DNA of 64,000 nucleotides from assembly GCA_017447165.1 (NCBI GenBank), contig JAFSOD010000004.1:115267-179266 (forward strand). The letters run 5' to 3'. Below, one piece after another: positions 38,105 to 46,959 of this stretch. The notes beneath the pieces were generated by a model that was not told the origin of the DNA, did not search any database, and saw only the letters and a list, made by a program, of their open reading frames with translations. Each line of letters opens with the position of its first letter. The stretch's first letter is position 1. The DNA comes from Bacilli bacterium. GTDB taxonomy: Bacteria; Bacillota_I; Bacilli_A; RFN20; CAG-826. Both the position numbers and the translations under genes were made by a program.

Positions 38105-38953
38105 CTAACGTTTGTCGCCGTCATTGAAATATAAAATTCCAATACACTTAGGACCACAGTGAGAAGAGATAGTAGCTCCAGCAGTAGTAACAATTACTCT
38201 TTTAAAACCTCTTGCTTCACACTCTTTTTTACAGGCTTCCACCATTTCTGGGGTGGCCATTGAGTGGGTTACAAATACTAAGCTCTTATCTGGATTATTG
38301 AATTGATCTAAAGTGTCTTTAGCGTAAGATTCAACACAGCCAAGTTGTTTACCCATATATTTTTTACCTGGGCTCATCTTGCCTTCCGCCATGATGATTT
38401 GTGGTCTAATTCTAAATAACATCGCTCCTAATTTTGCTAAACCAGAACATCTTCCACCTTTATATAAATAGTCAACAGTGGCTAAAACGAAGCTGGTTTG
38501 GTTATATGGAATTCTCTCTTCCACTTTCTTGACGATTTCTTCTGGTTTAAGTCCTTCTTTAACTAATTGAGAAGCATAGATTGCCTCTAAGGCAATACCA
38601 GTTGATAAACTTCTTGAATCAACGACATAAACACCTTTTAAGTTTTTAGCAGCGTTTAATGCGTTATTACAGGCACTAGAAATACCACTACTTAAAGCAA
38701 AGTGAATGACCGCGTCATATTCTTTTAATAAACCTGTAAAATATTCTTCATATTGCATCTCGTTAATCGCGCTAGTTTTTGGAAGAACTCCAGTTTTATC
38801 AACGTAATCAAAGATTTCAGTTGGAGTTAAAACTCCATCAAATTTAGGATCAGCTCCTAATAAAACAGTAAATGGAATGGTACGAATACCAAATTCATCG
38901 AGTTGCTCTTTTTGTAAATCGATTGTTGATTCCGCAGAGATACAGATTTTCAT
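38105..38953 (-). CDS. DegV-family fatty acid-binding protein, second copy
   Basis: A 282-residue DegV protein of standard length. Seen: CISAESTIDLQ, LPKTSAINEMQYEEYF (TSA carboxylate loop), FALSSGISSACNNAL, YLYKGGRCSG and VFVTHS. Shares only the family pattern with the fakB at 6763. Monocistronic, next to the tmRNA. Probably an alternative FakB for the FakA at 5129 (inference). Confidence 0.88.
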   Translation of the reverse strand: MKICISAESTIDLQKEQLDEFGIRTIPFTVLLGADPKFDGVLTPTEIFDYVDKTGVLPKTSAINEMQYEEYFTGLLKEYDAVIHFALSSGISSACNNALNAAKNLKGVYVVDSRSLSTGIALEAIYASQLVKEGLKPEEIVKKVEERIPYNQTSFVLATVDYLYKGGRCSGLAKLGAMLFRIRPQIIMAEGKMSPGKKYMGKQLGCVESYAKDTLDQFNNPDKSLVFVTHSMATPEMVEACKKECEARGFKRVIVTTAGATISSHCGPKCIGILYFNDGDKR

Positions 38954-39003
38954 AATTTTTAAATCTCCTTAATATTTATATATAAATAAGATAATAGATA
39001 GTT

Positions 39004-39392
39004 TGGTGGAGCCGGTGGTGTCGAAACCACGTCCGAAGATGGCCATACAATAACGTCTACAGCTTAGACGATATTTATATTTAACGTAGTTTTGTATATC
39101 GACTAACTACACTACGCGAGACAAGCGAGATTTCATGAATAAGTAACAAGCCTACTCTTATCCACTATTCTTTTGTTATGACACTGACTTTAAGCGTGAA
39201 AGAACCAAAACCTTAAAGAGCGCTCTGCCCCAACTGTTGTTGGGACCCTATGTCGGGTTAATTAAGCTAAGCAGAGAGATTGAGCTCTAGGAGCTCTCAT
39301 GTAACTGTTGTCAGTTATTTTGTTTTTGGTTTAAGGTTACCAACCGCTGCAATTAATGCCCTGCACATCTCCGTCGAATCCAATACGACCCC
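39004..39392 (-). ncRNA. ssrA: Transfer-messenger RNA (tmRNA)
   Basis: The 5' end (39392) reads GGGGTCGTATTGGATTCGAC and the 3' end reads GGACGTGGTTTCGACACCAC then CGGCTCCACCA, the two halves of the tRNA-like domain with encoded CCA. About 389 nt, a normal tmRNA size. It frees stalled ribosomes and tags the nascent peptide for proteolysis. A strong promoter lies 28 nt upstream of the mature 5' end, consistent with trimming by RNase P. Confidence 0.95.
39262..39312 (-). other. tmRNA tag reading frame
   Basis: Resume codon taken as GAC (39310-39312), after the TAACT that also precedes the resume codon in Bacillus subtilis tmRNA. The frame gives (A)DNSYMRAPRAQSLCLA then TAA (39262-39264). The end, CLA, departs from the usual LAA/ALAA degron, and the tag carries three Arg/Arg-Pro positions and a Cys. 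The frame was assigned by eye, so moderate confidence. Confidence 0.55.
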
Positions 39393-39419
39393 ATGTACGC
39401 TCCCTAGAAGAGTAAACAA

Positions 39420-39447
39420 ATTGTATCACAGGCTATATAATTGTCAA
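39420..39447 (-). promoter_or_regulatory. tmRNA promoter
   Basis: Minus-strand TTGACA (39442-39447), 16 nt, TACAAT (39420-39425) preceded by TGA (extended -10). The strongest consensus promoter in the window. Confidence 0.8.
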
Positions 39448-39463
39448 ATTATATCTGGTAGAG

Positions 39464-39492
39464 GAAATAAAAAAGCCTTCTAGGCGAAGGCT
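39464..39492 (-). terminator. Terminator of the nuclease operon
   Basis: Minus-strand 7-bp stem AGCCTTC/GAAGGCT, 5-nt loop, then TTTTTTATTT, 15 nt after the stop of the 74-residue gene. Confidence 0.85.
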
Positions 39493-39507
39493 GATTATTC
39501 ATATAAA

Positions 39508-39732
39508 TTAATATAATCTTGTCGCGGTTTGTTTAATATTCTCAATTAAGGTCTTACTTAAGATATTGAGTTCCATATCATCTTGTGGAAAAGAGAATGA
39601 TGGAAGTTGTCCAATTTGTTTATATAATTGAGCAAATAAAGGAATATTAAGTTCGCTTATTTTGGCTTCTTTACCGTTATAACGGTACCAAACAGAACCA
39701 TCTTCTTTTTTAAATAATTCAATCTTGTGCAC
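39508..39732 (-). CDS. 74-residue protein coupled to the secreted nuclease gene
   Basis: A small soluble protein opening with a beta-hairpin-like stretch (HKIELFKKEDGSVWYRYNGKEAKISEL), then a helical part. It starts with GTG at 39732, 2 nt after the nuclease stop, with AAGGAG eight bases upstream that lies within the nuclease's last codons, so expression is coupled to the nuclease. No signal peptide. Not recognised; an immunity or accessory role is possible but unsupported. Confidence 0.65.
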   Translation of the reverse strand: MHKIELFKKEDGSVWYRYNGKEAKISELNIPLFAQLYKQIGQLPSFSFPQDDMELNILSKTLIENIKQTATRLY

Positions 39733-39734
39733 AA

Positions 39735-42700
39735 TTAATTCTCCTTCTTTTTGCGGAAATAGAAATAGGCACCAATGGCGATCACACTAATAGTGGAGAT
39801 CGCAATGATAATGATCGCAGTGGAACTATTTTTCACACTCACTTGGAGTGGATTAATAGCAATTTTAGATAGACTCACTAAATCCGACATAAATGGAGTT
39901 TGTCCATGTTTTTGAACGCATACTTCGTATGTCTTCATCATTCTTTCAATGCAAGCTTCTCCAGAATCGTCACTATATTGTGCAGTTGCATCAGCAATTA
40001 AACTCTTTGCGTATGCTTCTTCAGTAGAACCTAACGCAGCAGCATCGCTTAAGAAAGTGTTATAGGCACTACTACAAGTAGACCATGCACTAGATAAGTT
40101 AGTTGTACATCCGTTAGTAGTATCCATCGCAGCATTAAATGCATTAGCAAATTTCACTGCCACTTTTTGAGCAGCAATATGATCAACGTTATTAGAAATA
40201 ACAGTCGCACTACCAGGGACATTATTAGTAACCACTACTGATTTACAGTAGATAGCTTTTACAGCAGCGGAGGCTTTATATATTCTCACAACAATCTGTC
40301 CTGCACTAGCTGAGCCAGTAAATGTCTTATCACTTGCGGTAGAATTAAATGATTGAACTTCTCCAAATGCATTACCACCAACTGTAACAGAAACACTACC
40401 GGTAACTCCAGAAGCGCCAGAAGCATTAACAACCACTTGAGTAATTGTTCCAGTTGTAAATGAATCAGACACCAATTGAATATATTCAACTGCAGCACTT
40501 CCTGTGCCATAATGAATGCCTTTTGTGGAATCATATGCTGATTCTGTAGCATCAGAAGTAACTGTCCAAGTTTCGCCATTATCTGCAGTGCCACTTCCAC
40601 CACACGCAGCGGTGAATGTTAAATTTGATGTTACTTCAGATGGTTCACTAGTTTTGGTGATTGTATTAACACTTTGTGTTATTTGAACTGCACTAGATTC
40701 ACTTGTAGTTAATGAATTATATGTAGCGGTTAACGTCTTTCCATCATCACTTGCACTCCAAGTATGTGGAATAGAAATAGTTGTGCCACCTAATTTAACA
40801 GTTAATTGAGAATAAGTTAAAACTGTTTGCTGTCCTGTTCCATCATTATATGTAACAGCCCAGGCATTTACATCGCTTCCACTTAATGTGGATCCTGAAT
40901 AAACATTAATAGTTGGTGCAGTCCAACTAATTGATGGATTAGCATTAACTGTAATTGAATAAGTTTCAGTTTCAGTAACCTCATCCTCAGTGTATGTAAC
41001 TGTAACTGTCTTGTTACCAGTTGTAGACATATTTGGTGAAGAAACACTTGTTGGAGTTACTGTCTTACTTGATAAATCGCTATAGTGAGCAGTGACCACT
41101 AAGCCTGTATAGTTAAATGTATCACCAACACTAAATGTGGTTTGTACATTTGAAGTATCTAGAGTAATAGAAGATAAAGAGGCTGGTGGAGTATAGGAGT
41201 AGTTAACAACAACAGAAGTACCACCACTAGTTGCTCCATGAACTCCATAGAATTCTTGTGTTCCATCTGTTGGAGTAATAGTTACAGTCGTACTTGAAAC
41301 AGAAGCTGTAGCATTGGACCAATTCGAATTATTGCCTAGAGCGGTAGCATAACTTGTAGATGTTGCAGTAAAAACAACACTTGTAATTTCATAATTTGAT
41401 GCAGGAGTAAAACGCATAGTGTTTCCGCTATAGAATCTAGAAGATGTTCTTGCATTAGAATCTCCACCAAGATAATTGTTTGCAGCGGTACTGCTACTAT
41501 TAGTTCTTTCAGCTGTCATTGTTGCACAATCGCTTAACCAGGTAACTAACGAGGCAGATGTTGGTGTCTCATAGGATGCAATCGACAAATCCCATGTAAA
41601 GCTTCCAGTTTGTGAACCACCATTTTCAAGGACTGTAATTGTGTATGAAGCGGTTTTGGTAGTTCCGCTATATGTATAAGAAATGGTAATTGTTTTTTCT
41701 CCAGCAGTAGACATATCTGGAGCAGAAATAGTTGCGCTAGAAGAAACGACATCGCTTGATGAATCGCTAAAGTGAGCGGTAACCACTAAATTGTCATGTT
41801 CAAATTCATCATCAACGTAGAATGTTTTTGTAACGTTATCTGTATTTAAAGTAATAGAAGATAAGGTTTTTGCAGCGGCAACAGTGATTGCTTGTGTACA
41901 TGATTTTCCACCATACGAAATGGTGACTGAAACATCACTTGTTTGTAAGTTATCTGCTGGATCAAACTCAAAGGCATCTTCATTGCCTTCGTATGAAATA
42001 TCTGCACTCGTTGAATCACTATAACTAACAGTAATAACTAATCCGTTAGCGTCAAAGCCATCTCCAGCAGTATAAGTTGTTTTAGTTGGAGCAGTCTTAA
42101 CTACAATAGAAGAAACAGTGACTTCCTCTTCTGAATTAGAATAAGTTGCAGACCATGAAACTGATTTAACACCCCAGTTTCCGCCACCTTTGGTAACGTA
42201 AGTAATTTTAATTCCAGTACAGCCAGTTAATCCTGAATCAATAGTAAACACAGCATCACCATATGAGGTAGTGACAATATCTGCTCCGGTTTTAACATCA
42301 CTCGCTAAAACATTTCCAGATGAATCAAGCGCTTCTACTTTATAAGAATTTGTTGCGGTTGGTGTTCCATTAATCTTACTATTAATTGTAACCGTTAATG
42401 ATGTCATTCCAGAAGAAACATCACCAGAGAAAATATCAGTTTTATAAACATTGTCACTACTACTATCGAATTTTACAGAACCATCAGCATAAGCCGAACC
42501 TGTTCCACTAGCAGTCCAGCCTTCTAAAGCACCGCTAGCGGCGGTAACAGAGCCTTCTTCAGTTCCTTCAGAGCCTCCTCCACCAGAACATTCAGTAACG
42601 GTCACCAAACATGTTGCGGTATATCCGCCATCACTTGTAGTAACAGTAATTGTTGCGCTTCCTACTGAAACGCCGGTAACAATGCCGCCAGAAACAGTAG

Positions 42701-44045
42701 CAATACTGCTATCACTTGTTGTCCAACTTACGCCTTGGTTAGTAGCATTACTTGGGGCAACTGTCGCAGTTAAAGTAACATCTTTTCCTTCTTCAACTGT
42801 TGCTGAATTTGTATCCAAAGATACACCAGTAACAGAAACAGTTTCTCCACCACCACTATTATATCCATTGATCGTGTCACTACTTGGAGTGGCATAACCT
42901 GTAGGAGTAGTGTCATTGGAAACATAAGTACTACCGTTGTAATTTACAGAACCCCAAATGAAGTCTGCCCATTCTGGGAAATCGATAAATGGATTTCTGT
43001 TATTTGTGTAGTTTGTATATAAAAGATTATTTCTATGAATTTCATATTCGTCAACTGGATCAGCGTGATGCCAGGCCAATAAGTCAGTCATAATACCCAT
43101 CTTGCCTGTTGTAGAAGTAGTTGAACTATAACCACTACTGGCCCAATCACTAAGTGATTGAGTAAGCGCTAGGTTAGGGTTATTAGAATCAATGCCATCG
43201 CTATCGCTACTAGACAAATAATTATATCTAGCAACCATATAGAAAATAGCTCTAGCAATATCACCTTTATCGCAATCTTGTGGTTCAAAAACGTTTGTGG
43301 AACCACCTAAGGTTTTAGATTTTCCTAAAAGATTGCCACCAATATTCGAATATTTAGAACCACAATTTGTGTAACTAGAAGATGTATTAACATAACCATA
43401 GTAGTAGTTGCTATGAATATTGTTTGCGTAGCCGTTACCAGCCATTAAGTGCATTGGATCACCACGAGCGCCTCCAGCACCACTGGTTTCAAAGCCTTCA
43501 GCCTTAGGCCAAACGTGTTCTCTATTGATGCCCCATTGAGTTTGTTGGTGGTCATCCCACGCTGTAGTTTGGTTAGTTACATTTCTGTTAATGTATAATG
43601 CATGAATATATGGATTGTTTTTACTACTAGATGAGCTAGTACCATAACTATAATTAGTGATTTTATTTGTACTTGAATTATATGTGCCGTATGTAGTGCT
43701 GCTAGCAGGGGACTTATCCCAGTCTCTATCAGCAATCTCATAGATTTGCCAAATCGCGTTACCACTATCATAGGAGTAATATTTTTGTCCATTCTTAAGA
43801 ATGGTTTTTAAGTTTTTAAGTAAATTAGTCCCTTGTCTTTGCGCGGTTCCTAAGCTATTAAGCGAACTATAATAACTTCTAATATTTGCAGCACTAGTAT
43901 CATTTAAATCAATCGTGGTTGGCAAAGATGATGTTGAATAACCTTCAACTTCTTTACTTTCCTTATTCGCACCAAATAATACCACCGATAAACCAATCGA
44001 CATTAAAGCCGATAACGACAAACAACTTATAATTCTTTTTTTCAT
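39735..44045 (-). CDS. Large cell-surface endonuclease I-family protein with Ig-like repeats
   Basis: A 1436-residue exported protein. Signal peptide at residues 1-30; nuclease domain about 50-375 with WGINREHVWPKAEGF (catalytic His177), GDPMHLMAGNGYANNIHSN and later metal-site region, as in EndA/NucM endonuclease I. Then a Big_2-type domain (about 403-485), carbohydrate- or jelly-roll-like segments, at least three Big_3-like repeats opening with (L)SSI.L.T or SSIVVKT, and a Ser/Thr/Gly-rich region. The C-terminus has a transmembrane helix with an RKKKEN stop-transfer tail, so it is anchored with the nuclease outside. It could digest environmental DNA for nucleotides. CAGGAG precedes ATG 44045. 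Confidence 0.88.
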   Translation of the reverse strand: MKKRIISCLSLSALMSIGLSVVLFGANKESKEVEGYSTSSLPTTIDLNDTSAANIRSYYSSLNSLGTAQRQGTNLLKNLKTILKNGQKYYSYDSGNAIWQIYEIADRDWDKSPASSTTYGTYNSSTNKITNYSYGTSSSSSKNNPYIHALYINRNVTNQTTAWDDHQQTQWGINREHVWPKAEGFETSGAGGARGDPMHLMAGNGYANNIHSNYYYGYVNTSSSYTNCGSKYSNIGGNLLGKSKTLGGSTNVFEPQDCDKGDIARAIFYMVARYNYLSSSDSDGIDSNNPNLALTQSLSDWASSGYSSTTSTTGKMGIMTDLLAWHHADPVDEYEIHRNNLLYTNYTNNRNPFIDFPEWADFIWGSVNYNGSTYVSNDTTPTGYATPSSDTINGYNSGGGETVSVTGVSLDTNSATVEEGKDVTLTATVAPSNATNQGVSWTTSDSSIATVSGGIVTGVSVGSATITVTTSDGGYTATCLVTVTECSGGGGSEGTEEGSVTAASGALEGWTASGTGSAYADGSVKFDSSSDNVYKTDIFSGDVSSGMTSLTVTINSKINGTPTATNSYKVEALDSSGNVLASDVKTGADIVTTSYGDAVFTIDSGLTGCTGIKITYVTKGGGNWGVKSVSWSATYSNSEEEVTVSSIVVKTAPTKTTYTAGDGFDANGLVITVSYSDSTSADISYEGNEDAFEFDPADNLQTSDVSVTISYGGKSCTQAITVAAAKTLSSITLNTDNVTKTFYVDDEFEHDNLVVTAHFSDSSSDVVSSSATISAPDMSTAGEKTITISYTYSGTTKTASYTITVLENGGSQTGSFTWDLSIASYETPTSASLVTWLSDCATMTAERTNSSSTAANNYLGGDSNARTSSRFYSGNTMRFTPASNYEITSVVFTATSTSYATALGNNSNWSNATASVSSTTVTITPTDGTQEFYGVHGATSGGTSVVVNYSYTPPASLSSITLDTSNVQTTFSVGDTFNYTGLVVTAHYSDLSSKTVTPTSVSSPNMSTTGNKTVTVTYTEDEVTETETYSITVNANPSISWTAPTINVYSGSTLSGSDVNAWAVTYNDGTGQQTVLTYSQLTVKLGGTTISIPHTWSASDDGKTLTATYNSLTTSESSAVQITQSVNTITKTSEPSEVTSNLTFTAACGGSGTADNGETWTVTSDATESAYDSTKGIHYGTGSAAVEYIQLVSDSFTTGTITQVVVNASGASGVTGSVSVTVGGNAFGEVQSFNSTASDKTFTGSASAGQIVVRIYKASAAVKAIYCKSVVVTNNVPGSATVISNNVDHIAAQKVAVKFANAFNAAMDTTNGCTTNLSSAWSTCSSAYNTFLSDAAALGSTEEAYAKSLIADATAQYSDDSGEACIERMMKTYEVCVQKHGQTPFMSDLVSLSKIAINPLQVSVKNSSTAIIIIAISTISVIAIGAYFYFRKKKEN

Positions 44046-44215
44046 AACAAACTCCTGCGGAGAAGAATTAATTATATTATAGCATTTATTTTTTTGAAAT
44101 ATATTTTCAAATAAATAGTAGAATTAATCGCAATATTTTCATAAAATCTTTACTTATTTCTAAATAACCTTTAAACTTTTATTTGCGTTTCGTTAACGAA
44201 AAGGAAGTATTACAA

Positions 44216-45370
44216 ATGGCAAAGAAACTAAAAAAAGCAAAAAAAGGAATGAACCCTAAAGCTAAATTTACTTTAGTCAATTCCTTCAAAGGATTAATTT
44301 CCAACCAAGCAGTTATTGATGGTTCCAGAGGTTCAGCATGGTGGGTCGCTGTCATTTTCTTTGCGTTCTCTTCTTTACTTCCTTTAATTCCAACCTTTGC
44401 TCAATTAAGCAAAATGAATGGGGCGACATTTATTTCTAATCTCAATTATGGGTTAGATGATCAATTATCTCGCTTTGCTTATAGAGAAAAATTAGCAGGT
44501 TATGAATTCAAAGTTGAAGGTGGATTACTCCACTACTACGAAAACTATGATTTTGAAACTCATACTGGTACTAAAAAAGACGATAAATTTGTTAAACCAG
44601 ATGAAGCCTATTTCGAAAATAGAACATGTGAATTCTCTATCGTTAATAGCAGCACCAATCAATTTGATGCAAAATTCTATTTCTGGACCAATGATAATTT
44701 AAGTGCCAATGTCGATGAAATCGTTAAACAAACTTACTTAGTTAAAGGTAATAATGGTAGTGATGGGCAAGGCATTCCTCAAGAAGGAATGGAAGATACT
44801 AAAGTATATTTACCAAATATCTACATCTTCACTCCAACCACTATGGCGGTTGCCTTATATAAAGAAAACACTAATTCCGCTGCTGCTAGCTCCTATGGAG
44901 GACTAGACTGGCTCAATACTCGTACTGATATCGGTTTAGTGGAACGTTTATTAGGAAAAGAATTACCAAATGTTCTTGCTCCTGAAGATGAGGATAAATT
45001 CGTCAACAAGCATAGAGCGGATGTCCTTAACGCCTTTAGAGATGTTTGTACTGAAACATACTTAAATCAAAAGAACAAAACAAAATGGACTAACACTGGT
45101 ATTTACTTAGCAATCTATTCTGGTGTTATCATCTTCTTAGGATTAATTGTCTTTATCTTAACTAGAGGTAAGAATAATCCATACAAGTTCTTGAATATCT
45201 GGGAATGTCAAAAGATTTCCTGGTGGGGCGCTGCTTCTCCAGCAATTCTTGGAACATTACTCTCCTTAATCTTCTCTGGAAACACTATTGGTCAAATGGC
45301 CTTCATCTTATTAGTCTCACTAAGAATTATGTGGCTATCGATGAAACAATTAAGACCAATGATTCAATAA
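44216..45370 (+). CDS. Membrane protein of unknown function
   Basis: A 384-residue protein: basic N-terminus (KKLKKAKKG), one transmembrane helix (about residues 38-60), a ~220-residue extracytoplasmic domain, then four helices at the C-terminus (about 295-384). The pattern loosely resembles DUF1189 proteins, not confirmed. Start at ATG 44216 with AAGGAAG upstream; an earlier in-frame ATG lacks a site. Divergent from the nuclease gene across a 170-nt AT-rich promoter region. Confidence 0.65.
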   Translation: MAKKLKKAKKGMNPKAKFTLVNSFKGLISNQAVIDGSRGSAWWVAVIFFAFSSLLPLIPTFAQLSKMNGATFISNLNYGLDDQLSRFAYREKLAGYEFKVEGGLLHYYENYDFETHTGTKKDDKFVKPDEAYFENRTCEFSIVNSSTNQFDAKFYFWTNDNLSANVDEIVKQTYLVKGNNGSDGQGIPQEGMEDTKVYLPNIYIFTPTTMAVALYKENTNSAAASSYGGLDWLNTRTDIGLVERLLGKELPNVLAPEDEDKFVNKHRADVLNAFRDVCTETYLNQKNKTKWTNTGIYLAIYSGVIIFLGLIVFILTRGKNNPYKFLNIWECQKISWWGAASPAILGTLLSLIFSGNTIGQMAFILLVSLRIMWLSMKQLRPMIQ

Positions 45371-45398
45371 AAAAAGCCGATTATAAATCGGCTTTTTT
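45369..45398. terminator. Bidirectional terminator
   Basis: Near-perfect hairpin AAAAAAGCCGATT/AATCGGCTTTTTT with a 3-nt loop between two convergent operons; it starts in the stop codon of the plus-strand gene and touches that of the minus-strand gene. Confidence 0.9.
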
Positions 45399-45735
45399 AA
45401 TCTCCGTAATCACTACCACGGCTTTTATCTTCAACAAATATCTGTAATGGATTAGTAATATCAGTTATCTCTAAATAAATATAATTAGGTACTTCGGTGA
45501 AATAAGACTCATAGTCTCCAACATAGACAACGTGCTTATTTCTTTTTGCCCTTTCAATCATCGCTTCAATAATGAGGTGATATTTATCTGGGTGTCTTTC
45601 TTTAAAACCTTGTAATTGAGTATAAACAACTGGTTCAAAATAAAAGTCACATTCCTCATCAATAATCACATGTGGAGAAAATGGATATTCTTTTTCTATT
45701 TTAATTTGATAGTCCTTAAATTCTTCGTAATTCAT
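45397..45735 (-). CDS. 112-residue protein of unknown function, last gene of the rlmH operon
   Basis: A small acidic soluble protein rich in Tyr, Glu and Asp, with EYPFSPHVIIDEECDFYFEP in the first third. Not recognised. The ATG overlaps the rlmH stop (ATGA), so it is translationally coupled. No signal peptide or membrane segment. Confidence 0.65.
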   Translation of the reverse strand: MNYEEFKDYQIKIEKEYPFSPHVIIDEECDFYFEPVVYTQLQGFKERHPDKYHLIIEAMIERAKRNKHVVYVGDYESYFTEVPNYIYLEITDITNPLQIFVEDKSRGSDYGD

Positions 45736-46208
45736 TTGTGGTAAGTTTCGTTATTAAGTATTTTAAATGCTCGATAGATTTGTTCAAGTAATATTAATCT
45801 AGCGAGTTGATGTGGGAATGTCATTTTTGATAAGCAGATAGAGGCATTCACTCTACTTTTTAACTCATCACTAAGCCCATAAGATCCCCCAATAACAAAG
45901 GAAATATTCGCTCCATGACTTTCTAGTTCTTTAGAGATAAATGCTGCAAACTCTTCAGATGTATATTCCTTCTTATTTAAATCTAAAGAAATAAGGTATT
46001 CACCATCTTTTAGCTGGGCTACTACACGTTTTCCCTCTAAATCGATTGCTTTTTGAATTTCTTTTTTACTTGGTTTTTCTGGTAAAGATTCGTCTTTAAG
46101 TTCCACAATTTCAATCTTGCAGTAGCTAGATATTCTTTTATCGTATTCATCCGCGCCGAGCTTATAGAAATCTTTTATTTTTCCGATTGCGTAAATCTTA
46201 ATTTTCAT
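45732..46208 (-). CDS. rlmH: 23S rRNA pseudouridine-1915 N3-methyltransferase RlmH
   Basis: A 158-residue SPOUT methyltransferase that modifies pseudouridine 1915 in helix 69 of the large subunit. Seen: KIYAIGKIKD at the start, SLDLNKKEYTSEEFA, SFVIGGSYGLSDEL (SAM knot) and the end KMTFPHQLARLILLEQIYRAFKIL...YHK. Start at ATG 46208 with GGAGG inside the 3' end of the upstream gene (11-nt overlap). It ends at TGA right after YHK, which shows that TGA is a stop in this genome. Confidence 0.95.
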   Translation of the reverse strand: MKIKIYAIGKIKDFYKLGADEYDKRISSYCKIEIVELKDESLPEKPSKKEIQKAIDLEGKRVVAQLKDGEYLISLDLNKKEYTSEEFAAFISKELESHGANISFVIGGSYGLSDELKSRVNASICLSKMTFPHQLARLILLEQIYRAFKILNNETYHK

Positions 46209-46950
46209 AGTTGCCTCCAACAAGAGGGATATGTTGATTAGCACACCTTAATTTATATCTATCCAAGTTGACTCTCGCGTATTCAAAAACTTTATGATAG
46301 GCCGCTAAAGCGAGTTCTGGAGTATTTGCTTCTTCTGATAAGTGAGCAAGCACTATTTCTTTGGTGTCTTCTCCAATTATTTCAATCGCGGCAAAGGCAC
46401 TATCTTCATTACATAAATGTCCATAATCAGACATGATTCTTTGAATTAGTTCCATTGGTCTATTGGTGTGTAAAAGCATCTGTATATCGTGATTAGATTC
46501 AATGACTAAATATGTAGGATTTTTAATATATGGAGTGTTACTAGATAAGTAGGTTCCAGTATCAGTCATATAGACCATAGATTCATTACCTTCTTTTAAT
46601 AAAAATCCACATGGGTTAGTAGCATCGTGACTTGTTGGGAACGCCATTATTTCAACGTCAAAAACCTTAAAAGGTTTATATATCTCAACAACATTACTTA
46701 ATGAACCTGGAATTGTTCCTTCTAAAGAATACATTTTCTTAGGTGAAAATGTTTTAATATTACGGTAGTGATCTGCGTGATTATGAGTGATTAAAACGGC
46801 ATCGATATCCTTAAGATTTTTACTAAATTTTAAAAGTTCTTCTTCGATGACTTTAATCGGTATGCCCATATCAATTAAAATAGTGGCTTCCTTAGTAAAC
46901 ACTAGAGTAGCATTACCTTTAGAACCACTATTGATAATATCAAAAAACAT
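46198..46950 (-). CDS. walJ: WalJ/YycJ-type metallo-beta-lactamase-fold hydrolase
   Basis: A 250-residue MBL-fold protein. Metal motif THNHADHYRNIK (about residues 55-66), INSGSKGNATLV at the start, VYMTDTGTYLS and VIESNHDIQML later. YycJ proteins act in DNA repair and cell-division co-ordination as exonuclease-like enzymes. Located between dnaB and rlmH. The YycFG genes that often accompany it are not here. Confidence 0.85.
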   Translation of the reverse strand: MFFDIINSGSKGNATLVFTKEATILIDMGIPIKVIEEELLKFSKNLKDIDAVLITHNHADHYRNIKTFSPKKMYSLEGTIPGSLSNVVEIYKPFKVFDVEIMAFPTSHDATNPCGFLLKEGNESMVYMTDTGTYLSSNTPYIKNPTYLVIESNHDIQMLLHTNRPMELIQRIMSDYGHLCNEDSAFAAIEIIGEDTKEIVLAHLSEEANTPELALAAYHKVFEYARVNLDRYKLRCANQHIPLVGGNYEN

Positions 46951-46959
46951 TGTTTTAAA

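Noticed and set aside
39280..39483. 67-residue plus-strand reading frame
   Set aside because: It lies across the tmRNA gene and its promoter on the opposite strand; the RNA signals are far stronger.
39735..42600. Repetitive DNA in the nuclease gene as a CRISPR or tandem repeat array
   Set aside because: The repeats are diverged protein domains (Ig-like) within one open frame.
45732..45735. TGA as a tryptophan codon (Mycoplasma-type code)
   Set aside because: rlmH ends at TGA exactly after the family C-terminus, and all long proteins use TGG for Trp; the code is standard.
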